Below are positions 1 to 13,400 of a DNA stretch of 64,000 nt, one piece after another. The notes under the pieces were generated by a model. It saw only the letters and a program-made list of their open reading frames with translations, ran no database searches and was not told the DNA's origin. Source of the stretch: Promerops cafer (Eukaryota > Chordata > Aves > Passeriformes > Nectariniidae); the NCBI GenBank assembly GCA_013398275.1, contig VZSE01009983.1:43952-107951 (forward strand). The letters are read 5' to 3'. Numbering within the stretch: position 1 is the first letter of the stretch; the number at the start of each line of letters is the position of its first letter. The translations under genes were made by a program, and so were the position numbers.

Positions 1-3000
1 AAAAGCAAAGCTTCTCCTGCAATGAGCGCACAGCATTTCACTAGGCATCTGAGAGAGCAAGCCCTCCTCCCTGGCTGTGCTCCCTCCTCCTGCCTCCCCG
101 GCCCTCCCGGGAGCCAGCTAAGCCCTTCCACGGCGGCCTGAACAGCATGCTCAGCTGTTCCACTTCAGCTCCCCGCCCCTCCAGGACAGCCCTTCAGCAC
201 TGGAAGCTTTGCCATTTTCATCTTGGCTTTCACTATCTGTCTCCCCAGATTGCTGCTGCTGTTGCAACTCCTGCCGGGGGACTCAAGCAAGACTGTAGCA
301 TCCTTCCCGAGGCCCCCTTGCCCGAGGTGTCCCTGCAGACCCTGTGTGTGCCAGGGGCATGGTGCCACTGCGGTGTCACAGCCGCACCAACTGGCCGGGG
401 GCAGCGAGCCACGGGCTGACAGAACCAAGGTTCGCCCCAGCCTCTGGTAACATGTGGTTAGCCACTTTGCCTAGAAGATGATAAAAATGGTATTTTGGGG
501 GTGATGAGCCTCAAGACGTACGATCCCTGCTGGCCATTAGCTGTGTGCACGCAACGCGCCACTGCCCGCGGACAGATCTGGGCTCACGGTTTGTTTCAAG
601 CCATCGGTTCTGGCTGATTCCACAACACGCAGATGAGAAGCATCAGGAAAATCTATAACCAATTTCTAAACCTGCAATTTGCCAGGCTAATCAATACTAA
701 TTATTACTGGCCAGTAATTGTGAATTAAAACACCCAGCAGTGTTACAGAAACCTCCACACAACTCTCCCACCCTCCTACAGTGCTGTGCTCCCTGAGTCA
801 GCTCGTTCTCCAGCTGTAAGAAAGCCCACCCTTATTTTTCTTTAGAAGTGGTATCAGTGGTCTTTCATTAGGCCTGGCTGGAAAGTCCCAGGCCTTCCTA
901 TGAAGAAACAGCACTATGTTTTCCCTGAGAGCTAAACCACACAAACCAAAACAGAAACACGCATGCAGGACGGAAAATCCGCAAAGGGAGTACCAAAACT
1001 TCTTCCCCCATGATTCCATCATCTGAAGGCTGAAAGGCAGAGCGAAATCCCAGCTATGTAATTTGCACCAACAAAAGGCAGTCCCTTTCTCCCTGCAAGC
1101 TGACCCCTCTTGCTCCTGCCCCCACAGGCAGGCAAGGCAGGGGAGGCAGCTGGGCATGGGCCTCGGCTGTCTAACACCAGCAGACTGGACTGGAAAAATG
1201 CGGCACTGAAAAGCGTCCAGCTCTCCATCCTGGAACGCCCTGTCTCTCATTCAGCATCCACTCACAAATCAAGCCCTTACTCCAGACATCCCTCCCTTCC
1301 TCAGCCTAGCTGCCCCTTTCCACTTGGGCACAGCAAAGCCTGACAGCTTTTGCCAGGATTTTCCCATTTCCCATAAAACCAGGCATCCGTTTTTAGAGAA
1401 CCCAAGTCACAGCAAACTCAAAAAAATGAGTCAAATGCATTAGGCAGGGAAACTGGGAGGTTAATCCTAGATTTGCTCTGCGCCCAGCACTGCTACATGC
1501 ACAAGTATAAAATATCCATTATTCATTAGCATCACAGTTGTGTGGAGCTCAATCTAGATTAAACAAAATAAAGGGGCCCCAGACAGCACCATTTGCATTG
1601 TTAAGCAGGTGCTTTTCTTCAGCCTTCAAATAGGAGACTTTTCTAAATGGAAATGATGGGGAAATTTGGACAGATGTTCACTTAACTATTTAAACAGTTA
1701 GCTTAAGAAACATGAAAAACGTATTTGGCATCGTATTCACCTGTCTCCTTTCAGGGGTTTTGGGAGTAAACCAATTGTTAAACAGCTTCGACTGTTTGCA
1801 TAAGATCTGAAGCTTATGTTCTGTCCAGCTGAAATCATTTTGCCTTCTAATGTCTACATAACGTGGCTTCCAGCGAGTCAGTGTGCTAATCTTTGTCTCT
1901 TCTATCAAGTTTCACAGTCCTCCATACCCTCCCTTTCCCAACAGATGAACATTTCACACTTATTCTAGCACCTCCTAGTTTTAATCTGCTTTTTGGGGAG
2001 TGATTTAGAGCCCCACGTATTCACCATGCTTCGAAAAATACGCCATAACTTGTAGCTCAGTGAACGTGACTCTTTTTTAATCTGTTGGAAAAAAACGCAA
2101 AATGAACAGAGACCTTTGCCTTTTTTTGTTTACTTGTAGAAAACCTGCCACCTCTGATATCTCCTGATCCAAAAGCTACTTGAGCTGAAACTTCCCAAAG
2201 TGGGGAGTTTAACATTATTGGAAGGAGGGAGAGAAGATAAGGAGCAGGAGGCCCCAAGCCCCATCTGTGGGGCTTCATAACCCCACATGAACAAACTGAT
2301 CTGCATTCTGTCCCCCAGATACCTTCGTAACAGATGCAACACTCTCTCACACATTCACACACACAAAGTTGAAGTGCATTAGAAAAATCTATCAGAAGAT
2401 GTTTAGCCTCTACTTAGCAGCTCAGAGCCATTGGCATAAAACAAGCTGGAAACAGAGAAAGTTTTCAGTTTGGGGTTGTTTTTCTTCTTCTAAAAAACAC
2501 TATTTATTCACTTCACTTTGAAGTTAAAAGGCAACAATTTTTAAGTACAGATTTATTCCCCTTTATGTAACAGGAAGACCCAGCCAGCTTGTAAATAAGC
2601 ATAGACTATGCAGATTTAAAATCTAGCACAATTAAACTTTTACCCGGTGGTAGTAATTATGTTTAATGGCTCTTTGCCTGAACTTAACCATGTCTATTGT
2701 AGTCAGCCAGTCCAAAAGCAGGAGTTTATCCAAGCTCAATTTTCTGTAGTTTATGGGCACACTAAAAACCCCACTATGCCCTGTTCTCATTGGCCATTGA
2801 TGTCAGTGTGCATAGTAAAAATTAAAGCTAATTGGCATCCAGAAGCAGCCCTGAATGCAAATTAATTAATGGGAAAAGAAGGGAGTGCTCCTGGAAGCAG
2901 TAGGCAACCGTCAAAGGATGGGTTTTATGTAGTCTTGTCCGGGCTAAAGAGCAGTCTTGTGAATGGTGATCCAGACCTCAACAACTCTGTGAGTACACCT

Positions 3001-3599
3001 CAAATTAATTCAAACCATAGTAATGTCACAGCACGCTGCAGGGTTTTTTTTGGGGGGGGGAAAGGATATTAAAGGGTTCTTACTGTAGGGAAAACAGTAA
3101 GAAACTTCTCTTACGAAAACGTTAAGTTTAGCACCTTTTAACAGATTTTTCATTCAACCAAGATGTTCGGGGGCCTAAACTGAGAACCTGTTTGCCTATT
3201 TCTGTCTCCACTAGGAACAACAATCTGGTTTAGTCATTGCCTACAAGGAGAGTCCCCATTTCTTCTAGCCCCCTCTAGCCTGGTGTCTGACTAGATAGCA
3301 GCTTGCAATCAAAAAAGAAGGAGAAAACCTTCCCCCCATAGAAAGAGCAAAATTTTTGGAGCTGTTGACTTCATAGGAGACAAAAAAAGAGGAAGCAGGA
3401 CAGGCACATAAAAATAATGAATGGTACAGAAAGGAAAGGTTGGCAGTGTCCATTGGATTTTTTTAAACACAAGAACAAAACAAGTTCAAAATTCAAACAG
3501 CTGAGTGGAGAGGGATAATTCCCCCCCCAAAAAAGTTTTGTCAACACTGAAACATAAGAATTATGAACTGAAGGAGGACTAAACACTAACCTACAGATA

Positions 3600-3621
3600 A
3601 ATATCTACATTTGTAGATATT
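3600..3621. repeat. Perfect palindromic hairpin
   Basis: AATATCTACA (3600-3609) and its exact reverse complement TGTAGATATT (3612-3621) with a two-base centre. Confidence 0.9.
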
Positions 3622-4306
3622 ATGTGCAACTGCATATTTTTCTACATATTTTTCTATATATCCAGATTATCTGGGTATACAAGTTTTAGAAGAGCTATGG
3701 AACTCCATGCTCATATCCTCCCCAGCCAGAAGGTGAAATAGGTTTTCCCATACACCTTCCCTATTTGCCTGCTGCTGTTTATTTCTTGGTTTCATCAGGA
3801 CCTGCTGTAGAACATGGCTTGCTTTATGTATGTGAAATCCATCCTCATGAAAAGAAACATGGGCTTTGCCCCCACATTGTGAAACAAAACAACTGATTTT
3901 TCAGTGGGAGTGGCTCTTAAATACTGCAATCAGTATCTTTCCCATCTGTGGATTTTAGAAATATGCTGAGCTACAAGTGTGATTTGACTGGAGTACTGAA
4001 CATACCAATAAATGCAGGGAAAGCCTGAACATCACTTAAAAAGATAAAAAGAATAAGCTTAAAAGCAACTTCAGACAACTTTGCTGTAATCAGCCTTTGT
4101 GTAATATTAGAGAAAGCCTCAGTGATAGGAGATTCAGCACAGTAAATACATATTAGCTGGTGCACCCTCCTATCCAGGACAGCATTGTCAGTGCTGCAGT
4201 GGGAAGTCACGTCATCTGAAGGAAAGGAAATTCATTTTGATACTAATGAAGTTGGTCAAGCTGTCCTCTCATGAAGCCTTCAAGTTCAATCCCAAAGAAT
4301 TTACAT

Positions 4307-4335
4307 CTTGAATGCCAAAGGGTTTGGCATTCAAG
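4307..4335. repeat. Perfect inverted repeat
   Basis: CTTGAATGCCAAA (4307-4319) and its exact reverse complement (4323-4335), separated by GGG. Too short for a typical microRNA precursor. Confidence 0.9.
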
Positions 4336-7300
4336 GACAGCATAGCAGGGGGAGTTGAACCAGTACAAAACAGCCCCTGGCCAAGTGACTGCACTGGTTC
4401 AGAGACTGCTGGGCCTGAACTTCAAGGTTGCTCAAGGGAGTCTGTTTTCACTTGAAGGACACATCTGACTGTTCACTTATTTTCACTCCTTTGGCCTCTC
4501 CCTCCATATTTTCAGTGGGTATTTACAGAGGGGTTGGGACCATGAGCAGGTAGGAAAAGTCCACATCCTCCTCCCCTGCCCCAGCCTTTCCCATGGTATA
4601 ACTGAGACTGCTGACCTTAAACCCATCCTTGCTCTGGCACTGCTGAACACAAGTGTAACAACGTCCTCTTAGGAGAATTTAAATACAGCAGTCAGAAAAC
4701 TGCAAAGCTGAAAGTGCTAGGGGCATGCTAGTGTACCACCGCCAGGCAGAATTACTCCCCATTAGCGTTCCTCCTCAGTGAGAAGCTGTAGAGATGAAAA
4801 AAAAAAGGGCAAAAAGCAAACAAACAGACCAAGTAAGGGCACAGGCTGTGAGAAAGTCCTGGACCAGCTACTTCAGGGGAAAAAAAAAAGATCTGTACTT
4901 CAACATCACAAAGCACAGCAATGTTGCCAAGACACATTGTATTTTGAGCCTAATTAATCCTCCTTAATCTGTACAGACACCAAGTGTAGAAGTGAGGGTG
5001 TCCTATGCAGCATGCAAGATGCTCCCTATTGCAAGGCAAAAGCGGCACTTCAGCTTAGTGACATTTTTAGGCTCTGAGCAGACACCATTTGTTCAGCCAC
5101 ACTGCATTTATACCTCTCATTCCCACACTAAACATGTCCCTTGAAAATCTGGCAGGGCATGCTCTCAGTGCATACATGCACACTGTGCTTCTCCGGAGGG
5201 AAAAAATATCCCAAATTCTCTCCTGCCTGCTTCAAAGGTGCTGCAGCTTCTGCAGGTTAAAGCCACATTCTGAGCATTAGTGATGTCTTGGGGAGACTAA
5301 CTGAAATTCTGCCTGCTGGGGCACAGACATCTCAGTTCCCAAGGGCTTGTTCTCACACAGCCAGCCATGGTTTAGTGGTTTGTCTGTTGTCAATGACTTG
5401 GGGAAGGCCACCGGAAGGAGGGAATTTGTCTGCATCCTCCTGTGCCAACAGAGCAAGGCACCCATGTCTGTGCTCTTATCCCACAAGAAAATTCAATCCT
5501 GCATATTTGCCAGATACAGAATACTTCACCTAAAGGGCTCCTAAAGCGATTCACTGACAGAATTAACCCCCTGGGATGTTTGGAGTAGAGCAAAAACCCC
5601 AGGACTTGGCATCTGAGTCATTTGAAGTAGGAGCTGCCAAGGGTGGAGTTCAAGCCTCTGTGATACAGACAGTGCTGAGGGGTGACAGGTGATGGCAGTC
5701 CTGCCAGGGGGTCCCCGTCCCTCAGGTGGGATGCAGAAGGCTGCTCTGCTCCCTGGAGGCACCAACACCAGGTGCAGAGTGATGCCATGCTGAGTGTGCA
5801 GCCCTGATCCAAACATGTGGGAAAGTGGGTGAAAAGAACTGCCATGAAACCCACTGAGAACAGCATCAGGTTTCCTGGAAAGCCCTTCTCTTTTACTGAT
5901 TCACCATCATTTTTAAATGCAGGTTTTGAGCTTTCTTTGGAGTCTAATTAAGGCCCCAATCAGTTTACATGATGAAAAACTTTCCCAACACCAGCATATC
6001 AAACACGCAGAAGCAACAGTTCTGCTCCTCTCAAAGCAAGCCCAACTCGCCTTTGCTCGTGTGAGGGCACCATGCTGAGTAAAAAGGAAAAATCACGTTC
6101 TTCATCAGCACTTCACAGTGAAATCTAAGTTGTCAGTTCCTCACGGGAAATCCTGATGCAACACCGAGCCCGTCCCTGTGAAGCGGAGCTTGGTGAATGT
6201 TTAATTATGCCTCGGAACAAACACACATCGCTGCGTGGGGGCTGCGAGGAGCCATCTGAGCCTGCATGCTAAGCGGCTCTGTCCCAGAAGCAGTTCCTTC
6301 AATAGCATTTGCTTATCAAAAATAATTAGAGGTAGGAATGCTGGAACTGTGATTATGAAACAAATGGTAAATCTATTTGCTGAGATGAAATGTATTGAAA
6401 GATACATCGAGACACAGCTGGAGACTGAGGTGATACCACAAGGATAACAACTCAAGATCCAATTTCATCTTTCATGATTAAAAAATGAGCAAGAAAGTGT
6501 TTTATGAAAAGTGAAGGTTAACAAATGTTCCTTCACAAGCAATGACGACAGTTTATCTTTTGAAACAAATGATCGGGATATGGTCTGCTTGCAGCTCCTG
6601 GAACACGCTGGAAAGATTTCTGCTGAAAACCCACTGAGGCTCAGCACACACAGCTGGCAGCCCACCGTGCTCCCAGTGCCTGGGACAAAGCCAGCTCCAA
6701 AGGAATGCTGCCACAGCAGGGAAGGAGCTGGCACTGCTCCTGTCCTGACCCTCTACCACAAGTCCATCCCCAGCCCCAACCCCTGGAGTGGCTGTGGCTC
6801 ATCGACACCTGCCCTCAGGAGGGGTGGTGCAGGAGGGTCCCAGAGCTGCAAACTGACAACAAAATATTCCAGGAGCCCTCTGACTGAATTCCTCTAACTG
6901 TTCTCCAGGTAAAGTTCTCCCTTTATGGTGCAACCACAGTGTGAAGTATGAAAGGTGATTTTTAGGAATGAATTCTGCTAAAATTTGACTAGTAGACCGA
7001 ACACTGTGAGCTGTTTAACAAGGAAGAGAAAATGTGGGTAGAGACTCTAAAACTACTACTGTGAAGGGATTATATAATGATGGGAATGGTTAATTCTCCA
7101 AGAAGAAAAATTCATATTACCAGGAGGCAACAGACAGAAGAGAAGATGGTGATGGCAACTTTAGCTCCTTCTGTCAATAGAACTAATAGCTAAAATTGAG
7201 AAAGAAAGAAATATTATGTGTAGAAGCCAATACAAGATGTTTTAAAGTAAAAAAAATTGCTTTATACTTCTAAAAATATGGGACTGTGTAGCAATGTCCT

Positions 7301-8322
7301 TATTCCTATTCCTGGGACCCTGAAAGGGTTCCTTAGCATCAGGAGACAGACCCCAGGAGTTCAGCAGAACCCCGCAAAAACCCCAGTATAAACTAAATTT
7401 ACTTATTTGTAAGAATACGAGCCATGATAGCTGTAAAGCTGCCCAAACAGCTGAAGGCTAATTAACAATGCTGTTACAGAATTAACGTTTTTCCTTTCTA
7501 GCTGAGTCTTCAAAAAATTTCCTAGGCTATGACAATTCTGCTGCTCTTTCCAACAAAAGACAGTCAAAGCTCTAACACTCTAAATTCAGATAAAGGGAAA
7601 ATATTTAATGTAAAGGCCACATAAATCTTCACAGTTTAACCACGTGGCACAAATAGCAACAGACTTCCCCCTTGTCAGGCCAGGAACTATTCCAACCTTA
7701 AAAAGGGAGACAGAGGTGTTACAAGATACCTTTCAGGCACAGAAGTTTGTTCCAGAGACCACGTTTAACTGGTGCTGTGGCAGAAGCTGCATGGCCATGG
7801 TCAAACACAAGTCCCAACTCTTGCTTTCCATGGGTCATGCCATGAACTGCCCTCTCTTCACAAAGCTGGGACACAGGCCAGTTCCTGGAGTCTGCAACGC
7901 CTGGCTTCTTTTCCATCTCCAGCACAGGCTTCTGGTGTGCCCCAGAAAATTCACATCATCTAGGGGCCAGTGGGAAAATCACAGATTAAGCTTTTCCACC
8001 TTGAAGCAGCATTCTCGGGATAAACCAAGGAAAGAAAGTGCTCTACAACTCCAGTGGTAAAAAAGGTCCTTCTAAACCTAACAGCATCAATATTGCTGTC
8101 CTTTGGCACTTTAACATGTCTGATTTGATGCCACACATTACTTTTGTTACGAAACTAGAATAAACCAAAATCAATACAGTGCTTATTAAATGGAAAAAAC
8201 ATGGGGTAGCTTATAGGTCTCAAAAAGCAAATGTAAATTGGAAACACTGTCCAGCTCAGTATTTCTAGCAGGGTTCTGTAACATACAGAATAAAGCTGAA
8301 TATCTATCTTCAGGGTCAAATT

Positions 8323-8338
8323 AAAAAAAAAAAAAAAA
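8323..8338. repeat. Poly-A run (16 bases)
   Basis: A pure A homopolymer in the sequence downstream of exon 2. No retroposon body is recognised. Confidence 0.9.
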
Positions 8339-10253
8339 TCACAAACAACATTTTTTCAAGACCAGAAATGACAAAGTGATAAATAATGAAGTGGAGGGTG
8401 ACAGATGGAGAGACCTAGATCACTTGGCAAGCTGGGTGCAAACAAGATAAAGAAAAGATAATGTATAAGCAAGATAAAGTACAAACAAATACTTCAGAAA
8501 ATAATGCAGCTGTTTTTCCTGGAAAGAAAACTATTCCTGGAAGTAGCTCTCCTGAGAGATTTTGGGGGTACTTGTGATAGTATCTAACATCACCCAGTTG
8601 TGATACTGTGATGAAAGGTTTCCTCAGAAAGGGAAGATCAAGAACCGAAATATTCTTCACTGACACATCAGAATTATGTCCACAACACAGAAAGAGTATA
8701 GCTGAGCTGAAGAAGAAGAACCAAAATGCTAATTTGGGGGTGGGAATCTCTGTGTTGAATTTGAACTTTCTGGAGCTCATTTTTTTTTAGCTTAGCACAG
8801 GCAGGGTTAAGGATGCTTCCAGAGCAAGTGACTTGTGACATTAGTAAATACTCAGATTTAAGGAAGGTACAAAAATTATTTCATTATAGTGAAGATAGTT
8901 AACTCTTTCCTCTTCACACCCTTTCCATTTTTCCAAAGGCTGCTTATCTCATCTTTTCCACCTCAGATGTGTTCGCTCTTACCCAAGCTCCTCCTTCCTC
9001 ACTTAGATTTTTGGGACACATGCCACGTAACCAGATGTAGAGCTGCAAGTGCTGCCTATGTGGCAAAATTTCAGATGGGATATTTCATGTGAGCCCCAAA
9101 GAGTTTCAGCTCTAAAACCCTCCTGTGGGCAGGATGCTCTTGTGCACTGTTGGGCTGAAGAGCAAGGTGACAGCTCCCACATGGCAGCTGATAGACTCAG
9201 CCCTTCTGTTTGGCTCAGTGCTTAATCTCTCGTCTTTAGAAGGAGAAACTTGTTTGTTCAAGTTTACTATGAAAATATTTACTGAAGGCTTTCAGGAATA
9301 CGTTTTACATTGAAACACACAAAGCATCTGAGCACTGACACTAATCCAGGCAGCCCCTGAACACTGCAAGGTTAGAAGGCATTTTATTCCCTGTCTTACA
9401 ACAGAGTGTTGGGTTTGTTTTGCTTCAGATGTTTTGCTGGTTGAGCTTGCCTGGTAAACGCTATCAGTGCTTGAGAAAAAATAAAAGAAAACATACATAT
9501 TAGCTGGAGATCAACGACATTCTTCCAAAGGAAAAACAAAGCAAAACTCAGAGTGTTTTGCAGTGTGACCCTCATAATAATGTTTGCATTAGGTCTGCTG
9601 TCTTATTAATATTAATTTATGCTTGCATAAAATATTTTGCACAAACCCCCCATACACACCAAGCAAAAAATCCCATGTGTTGTTATGTATTGCAGACACA
9701 CACTGACAGAATGGTTCTAACTCTGAGCTAGTGATGGTCTCTGCTGATTTCCTCAGACAGAAACATTTTTGGAAGTTGATCTGTAATTTTTGAGTTTTGC
9801 TCTGTTTAGTTACGGAAGAGACAAGAGCCCCCTGGGAGAAACCTTAGTCAAGACTAGAAGTCTGAATAAAAGCTACGACTGAAAAAGAAAAAATAAAGGT
9901 TTGGTCAGGTCTCAGTCAATATGCAGGAGTATAGCATCAGAGAGACGCAAGGAGAATTAAGTGTTTTTCCTAACTTACTCAGCAAGTAGAGTTTGTTCTT
10001 GTTGGTCCATAATAATAATAAAAAGTCATGACCTCTGCCTTGTACCTTCACCTAAAACCAACAGTTCACCTCTCAGACTACAAAATACGCTAAGTACAAA
10101 TAAAAAGCCCTGCTTAGACAGTCGAAGAAATTCCAGTCTCTTCTAGGCAGGGCTGGCCATGCACAAGCACATTTTCACATTTTTAGGAAGCCAGACAGCC
10201 AGCAGCACGCTGAGAGGCTCCGGGAAGAGCCCACAGTACGTCCCTCTATTTAC

Positions 10254-10467
10254 CTCAGGTAATCTCTGCGGCAGAGAATGAGATTTGCTTTTGTGTAAAG
10301 AGTTGATCCAACCTCTCCAAGACGACAGTCACAGCAGGCACACTTTAGACAGTCTTCATGCCAATACTTATCCAGAGCCTTCAGCAGGTACCGGTCCTTG
10401 ATCTTTCGGTTGCAGCCGGCGCAGCCCTTCTGCTTCCCTTTAGGTTGTACGGATAGCATCGGCACAC
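10254..10467 (-). CDS. LMO1: LMO1 coding exon 2 (first LIM domain)
   Basis: LMO1 is a nuclear LIM-only transcriptional cofactor. It has no DNA-binding domain and bridges partners such as LDB1 and bHLH/GATA complexes; ectopic expression is oncogenic in T cells and neuroblastoma. Seen: 214 bases, flanked on the minus strand by a cag acceptor (10470-10468) and a gtaaat donor starting at 10253. Two bases complete a split Gly codon, then 70 full codons follow, then AG of a split Arg. Translation begins VPMLSVQPKGKQKGC and ends CRRDYL(R). Zinc ligands of LIM1, counting the first Val as 1, are C15, C18, H36, C39, C42, C45, C65 and D68, with the usual spacing. The PKGKQKG segment fits LMO1 better than LMO3, which as I recall has a different linker there. 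The GTG at the 5' end is an internal Val, not a start. Identification is by recalled family sequence and is very secure at family level. Confidence 0.97.
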
Positions 10468-13400
10468 CTGCAACGCAAACACAGCACTTCCTTTAGAGGA
10501 CATCCCAACAGCTCAGGGAGGCTGCGGGCACTGGGGGCAGATCTGGGAGCAAACACTGCTGCTGCTGCTACTACAAGGAGCTCACAGTCCAAGGAAGCTC
10601 AGTTGCATGGAGCTGACAGTCAAAGGAATCCTAACTTCATTTGCTGTCGCAGGCAAGAGGGAGTGCAAGACTTGCAGGAACGCAGCCCTTTTTTCCTAAG
10701 GGCAGGACTGACACAATGCACCAGACTCTTTCCAACCAACATCCTGCAGCAGAATAAACTGGCTGAAATTTCAACATTTATTTTCTTCCCCTCATTACCC
10801 ATACCCTTGTGTTGTTAATTACCTGCCACAGGCAATTAAAAAGAGCAGAAGGGCCATCACTGTATGTACCCCCCTGCTTCAGCATCTTGGCTGAATCAAG
10901 TTTGATGGGGAAGAGAGAGGAATGGGTATAAAAAGATGTGGTATGTCACTGTTTTTTCCTCTCTTGTGAATCCTATGGGTGGCACAGGCCTGACTGAAAG
11001 CCAGAGCAGGCCACAGGCTGCTCCAAAATAAATTTGATTCAAAAGCCCTTGAGTGCCTGTCTGCCACTAATGAAGCCACATTCCTTAAGCAAAGTAGAGC
11101 TTTCCTCTTCCTCTTGTATCACTGGAGAAGGTAGCAAAAAGCCAGGATTTTCATCCTTCCTGGAAACGCCTGCTGGGACTGCAAAGCAGGCATCAGCTAG
11201 CTGGGTATGAGGTGGTGACAGCATGCTCAGCTCAGGAGGCTGGGGGACACTTGCTGTGGTCACCTTCCCCTCAGTGCTGTCTCCAGCTTTTTCCTTTTCT
11301 CCAAGCAGCCAGTGTCTGCCATGGTGAGCACTCTGATGCCCGTCATCCTTCTCAGTTTAAGGGTCAGGCAGGAAAGGACTTTATGGAATTAATAAGCAAG
11401 GCGGAAAAATAAACAAGGATTGTAGTGTGGGTGAGGGAGAGGACAGGAAATTATGAAAGAAGAAATTAACTCACTGAGATGCCAGAATTCCATTTGCTCT
11501 AGAGCCTTGATTCAATTTGTTACGATTTTTATTTTTACTGGTGTCAGTCACTAAAAATGGCAATGTAACAAGCACACTGTGGGCTTAACCAATGCAGAGA
11601 CGATGAGAAGGGACACTGGCACAGCAGCAGGTGTCACTGGTTATATACTCTTACACGAAGTTAATCCACCCTTTCTGTAGGAAGCGCTGGATGTCCCAGA
11701 AAGCAGCAGCTTAATAACAGAATTATTAACAGTCCCTTAACCAGAGAGGACCGAGGCAGTGCCACTGCAGTAAGTGACATTTGCTGCTTTTCTTAAAAGC
11801 CAGGGTGACCTGAGAGTGGCTAATGGTCAGCACATGTAAACCCACTACTCCCACAGTAATAATTGCTTTGTCAGAGCTTCGAGCACATGACAATAGCACT
11901 TAAGACACCTCCACACAAACAGCGGGGTATCGATCCATCTGTAATCAAAGTGGTCTCAGCAGCACAGACAGGCCAAGTAACATTCAAAAACCCTAAAGGC
12001 TTAAAGAACCCTCCTGCCCTCTGCTGCAGCACACTCAAAACCCGCTTGCCAAGTCTCTACAAGCAAACTTTTGACACCAGTGACAAATCTGCAATAATTA
12101 AGTGAAAAGCTGTATCTGTATTAGACTGCCACATTAGCAACCTGTAATGCTCCCAAGAGAAATTTGACAAAGCCACAGAGAAACACACATGCATTTGGAA
12201 AGAGGGATGAGGCAGGGAAGCATCAGAAGTGGATTATCCTGCAGGTACCAGAGGTCAGACTGCAGAAGTCTCATGTGCCTTCTTAGAGTTTCTTACCAGA
12301 ACAAGGGAAGTGGCCCTGTGGTTCTACACACACCTTTGTTTGTTTGTGTGTTTGGGTTTTTTTAATCCAAATTACATTTCAATAGCAAAAAGAAGCTTCC
12401 ATTTTTGAGTCATTTCCATGCTCTTCCTGACTCCACTCCAGGAAAACTGCACATTGTGAGAAGAGTCTGCCTTGTTGCGAGGCAGAGAAGGGCGAGCACG
12501 AGAATTTGCACTTGCAAGCTGTGTAAGATCAGTACCAGCGATGAAAGAAAATAGTTCGCACCTATGAAAACTAGGACCGAGATGTGAGAATTATGTTTTT
12601 AGATAGGAGCCCCAGACACCAGCAAGTCATTATTCACCCCCTAAACAGGCTCCTCTAATGTGCACCCTTAGAGGCAGAGGAGAATTTCTCACAAGGAGGG
12701 GGGTCATCATACAATTCTTTTGCAAGGCTTGTGTAGGTAACATGAGGATCCTGCATCTGTAAAGACACAGATTCCACATAACCAGCACACCTTAAACTCA
12801 AGAAAGCTGATGCATGGGTGGGGTTTGAGATCAGCTCTGTGGTTCAGAAATGCAAGATCCTCAGCCAGATGGGACTTTCCAAGGGCTTACTTTTGAAAGC
12901 AGTGCCCTTTCAGAGGTACAGCTGCCCTCACCCAGAGAAAGGGTGCCAGTGCAGCAACATCATCAAGTGTAAGGGCAGCTGTGCAGGGATGAAACCCTGG
13001 CTGGACCATTAGGAGAGGCTGGTTTGATCATTTAGGGCAGGTTAGGAGGTTCTCCTGTGGCAAGCAGGCCTGGATGGCTGAGGGCTGACTGCAGGGGCAG
13101 TTCTTGATCCATCTGTGGCCCTGGCAGCCCTCACTCTCTGCAGCCATCTGAGCTCCTCCCTATTGCAAGAGCACCACTGTCTTATGAGACGCTTCAGCAA
13201 GTAAGGGGAATGTAACGCTTTGATTTGCTTCTAATAACTAGCAAAGGAACAGATATAGATATATTTTTAAGCAGTACCTTAAGCAAGGAAAAAAGCTATG
13301 TATTTGGTCAGTGTTCAGCAGGGGGCTTTCTAATGAAAAAAGGTACCATTTCAGAGATCATATGATGTTCAAAGCTGCTATTCCTACTCAGATAATAACG

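Larger units (their letters stand above)
1..10253 (-). other. LMO1: LMO1 intron 2 (downstream of exon 2), partial
   Basis: This lies 3' of exon 2 in LMO1 transcription sense. I searched by eye on the minus strand for the LIM2 exon (NCAACSKLIPAFEM, DCFACQLC) and the terminal exon (FFLKNNMILCQ) and found neither, so the remaining exons probably lie beyond the left edge. Contents: a GC-richer patch at 1-430, AT-rich homeodomain-motif blocks near 690-735 and 2845-2880, inverted repeats at 703-718, 3600-3621 and 4307-4335, a conserved-looking block at 6171-6450, and a poly-A run at 8323-8338. No gene is supported here. Confidence 0.7.

Noticed and set aside
10250..10465. Treating the exon-2 frame as a complete small gene starting at GTG and ending at a stop
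   Set aside because: The GTG is an internal Val codon after the splice acceptor, and the last codon is split by a gtaaat donor; it is an internal LMO1 exon.
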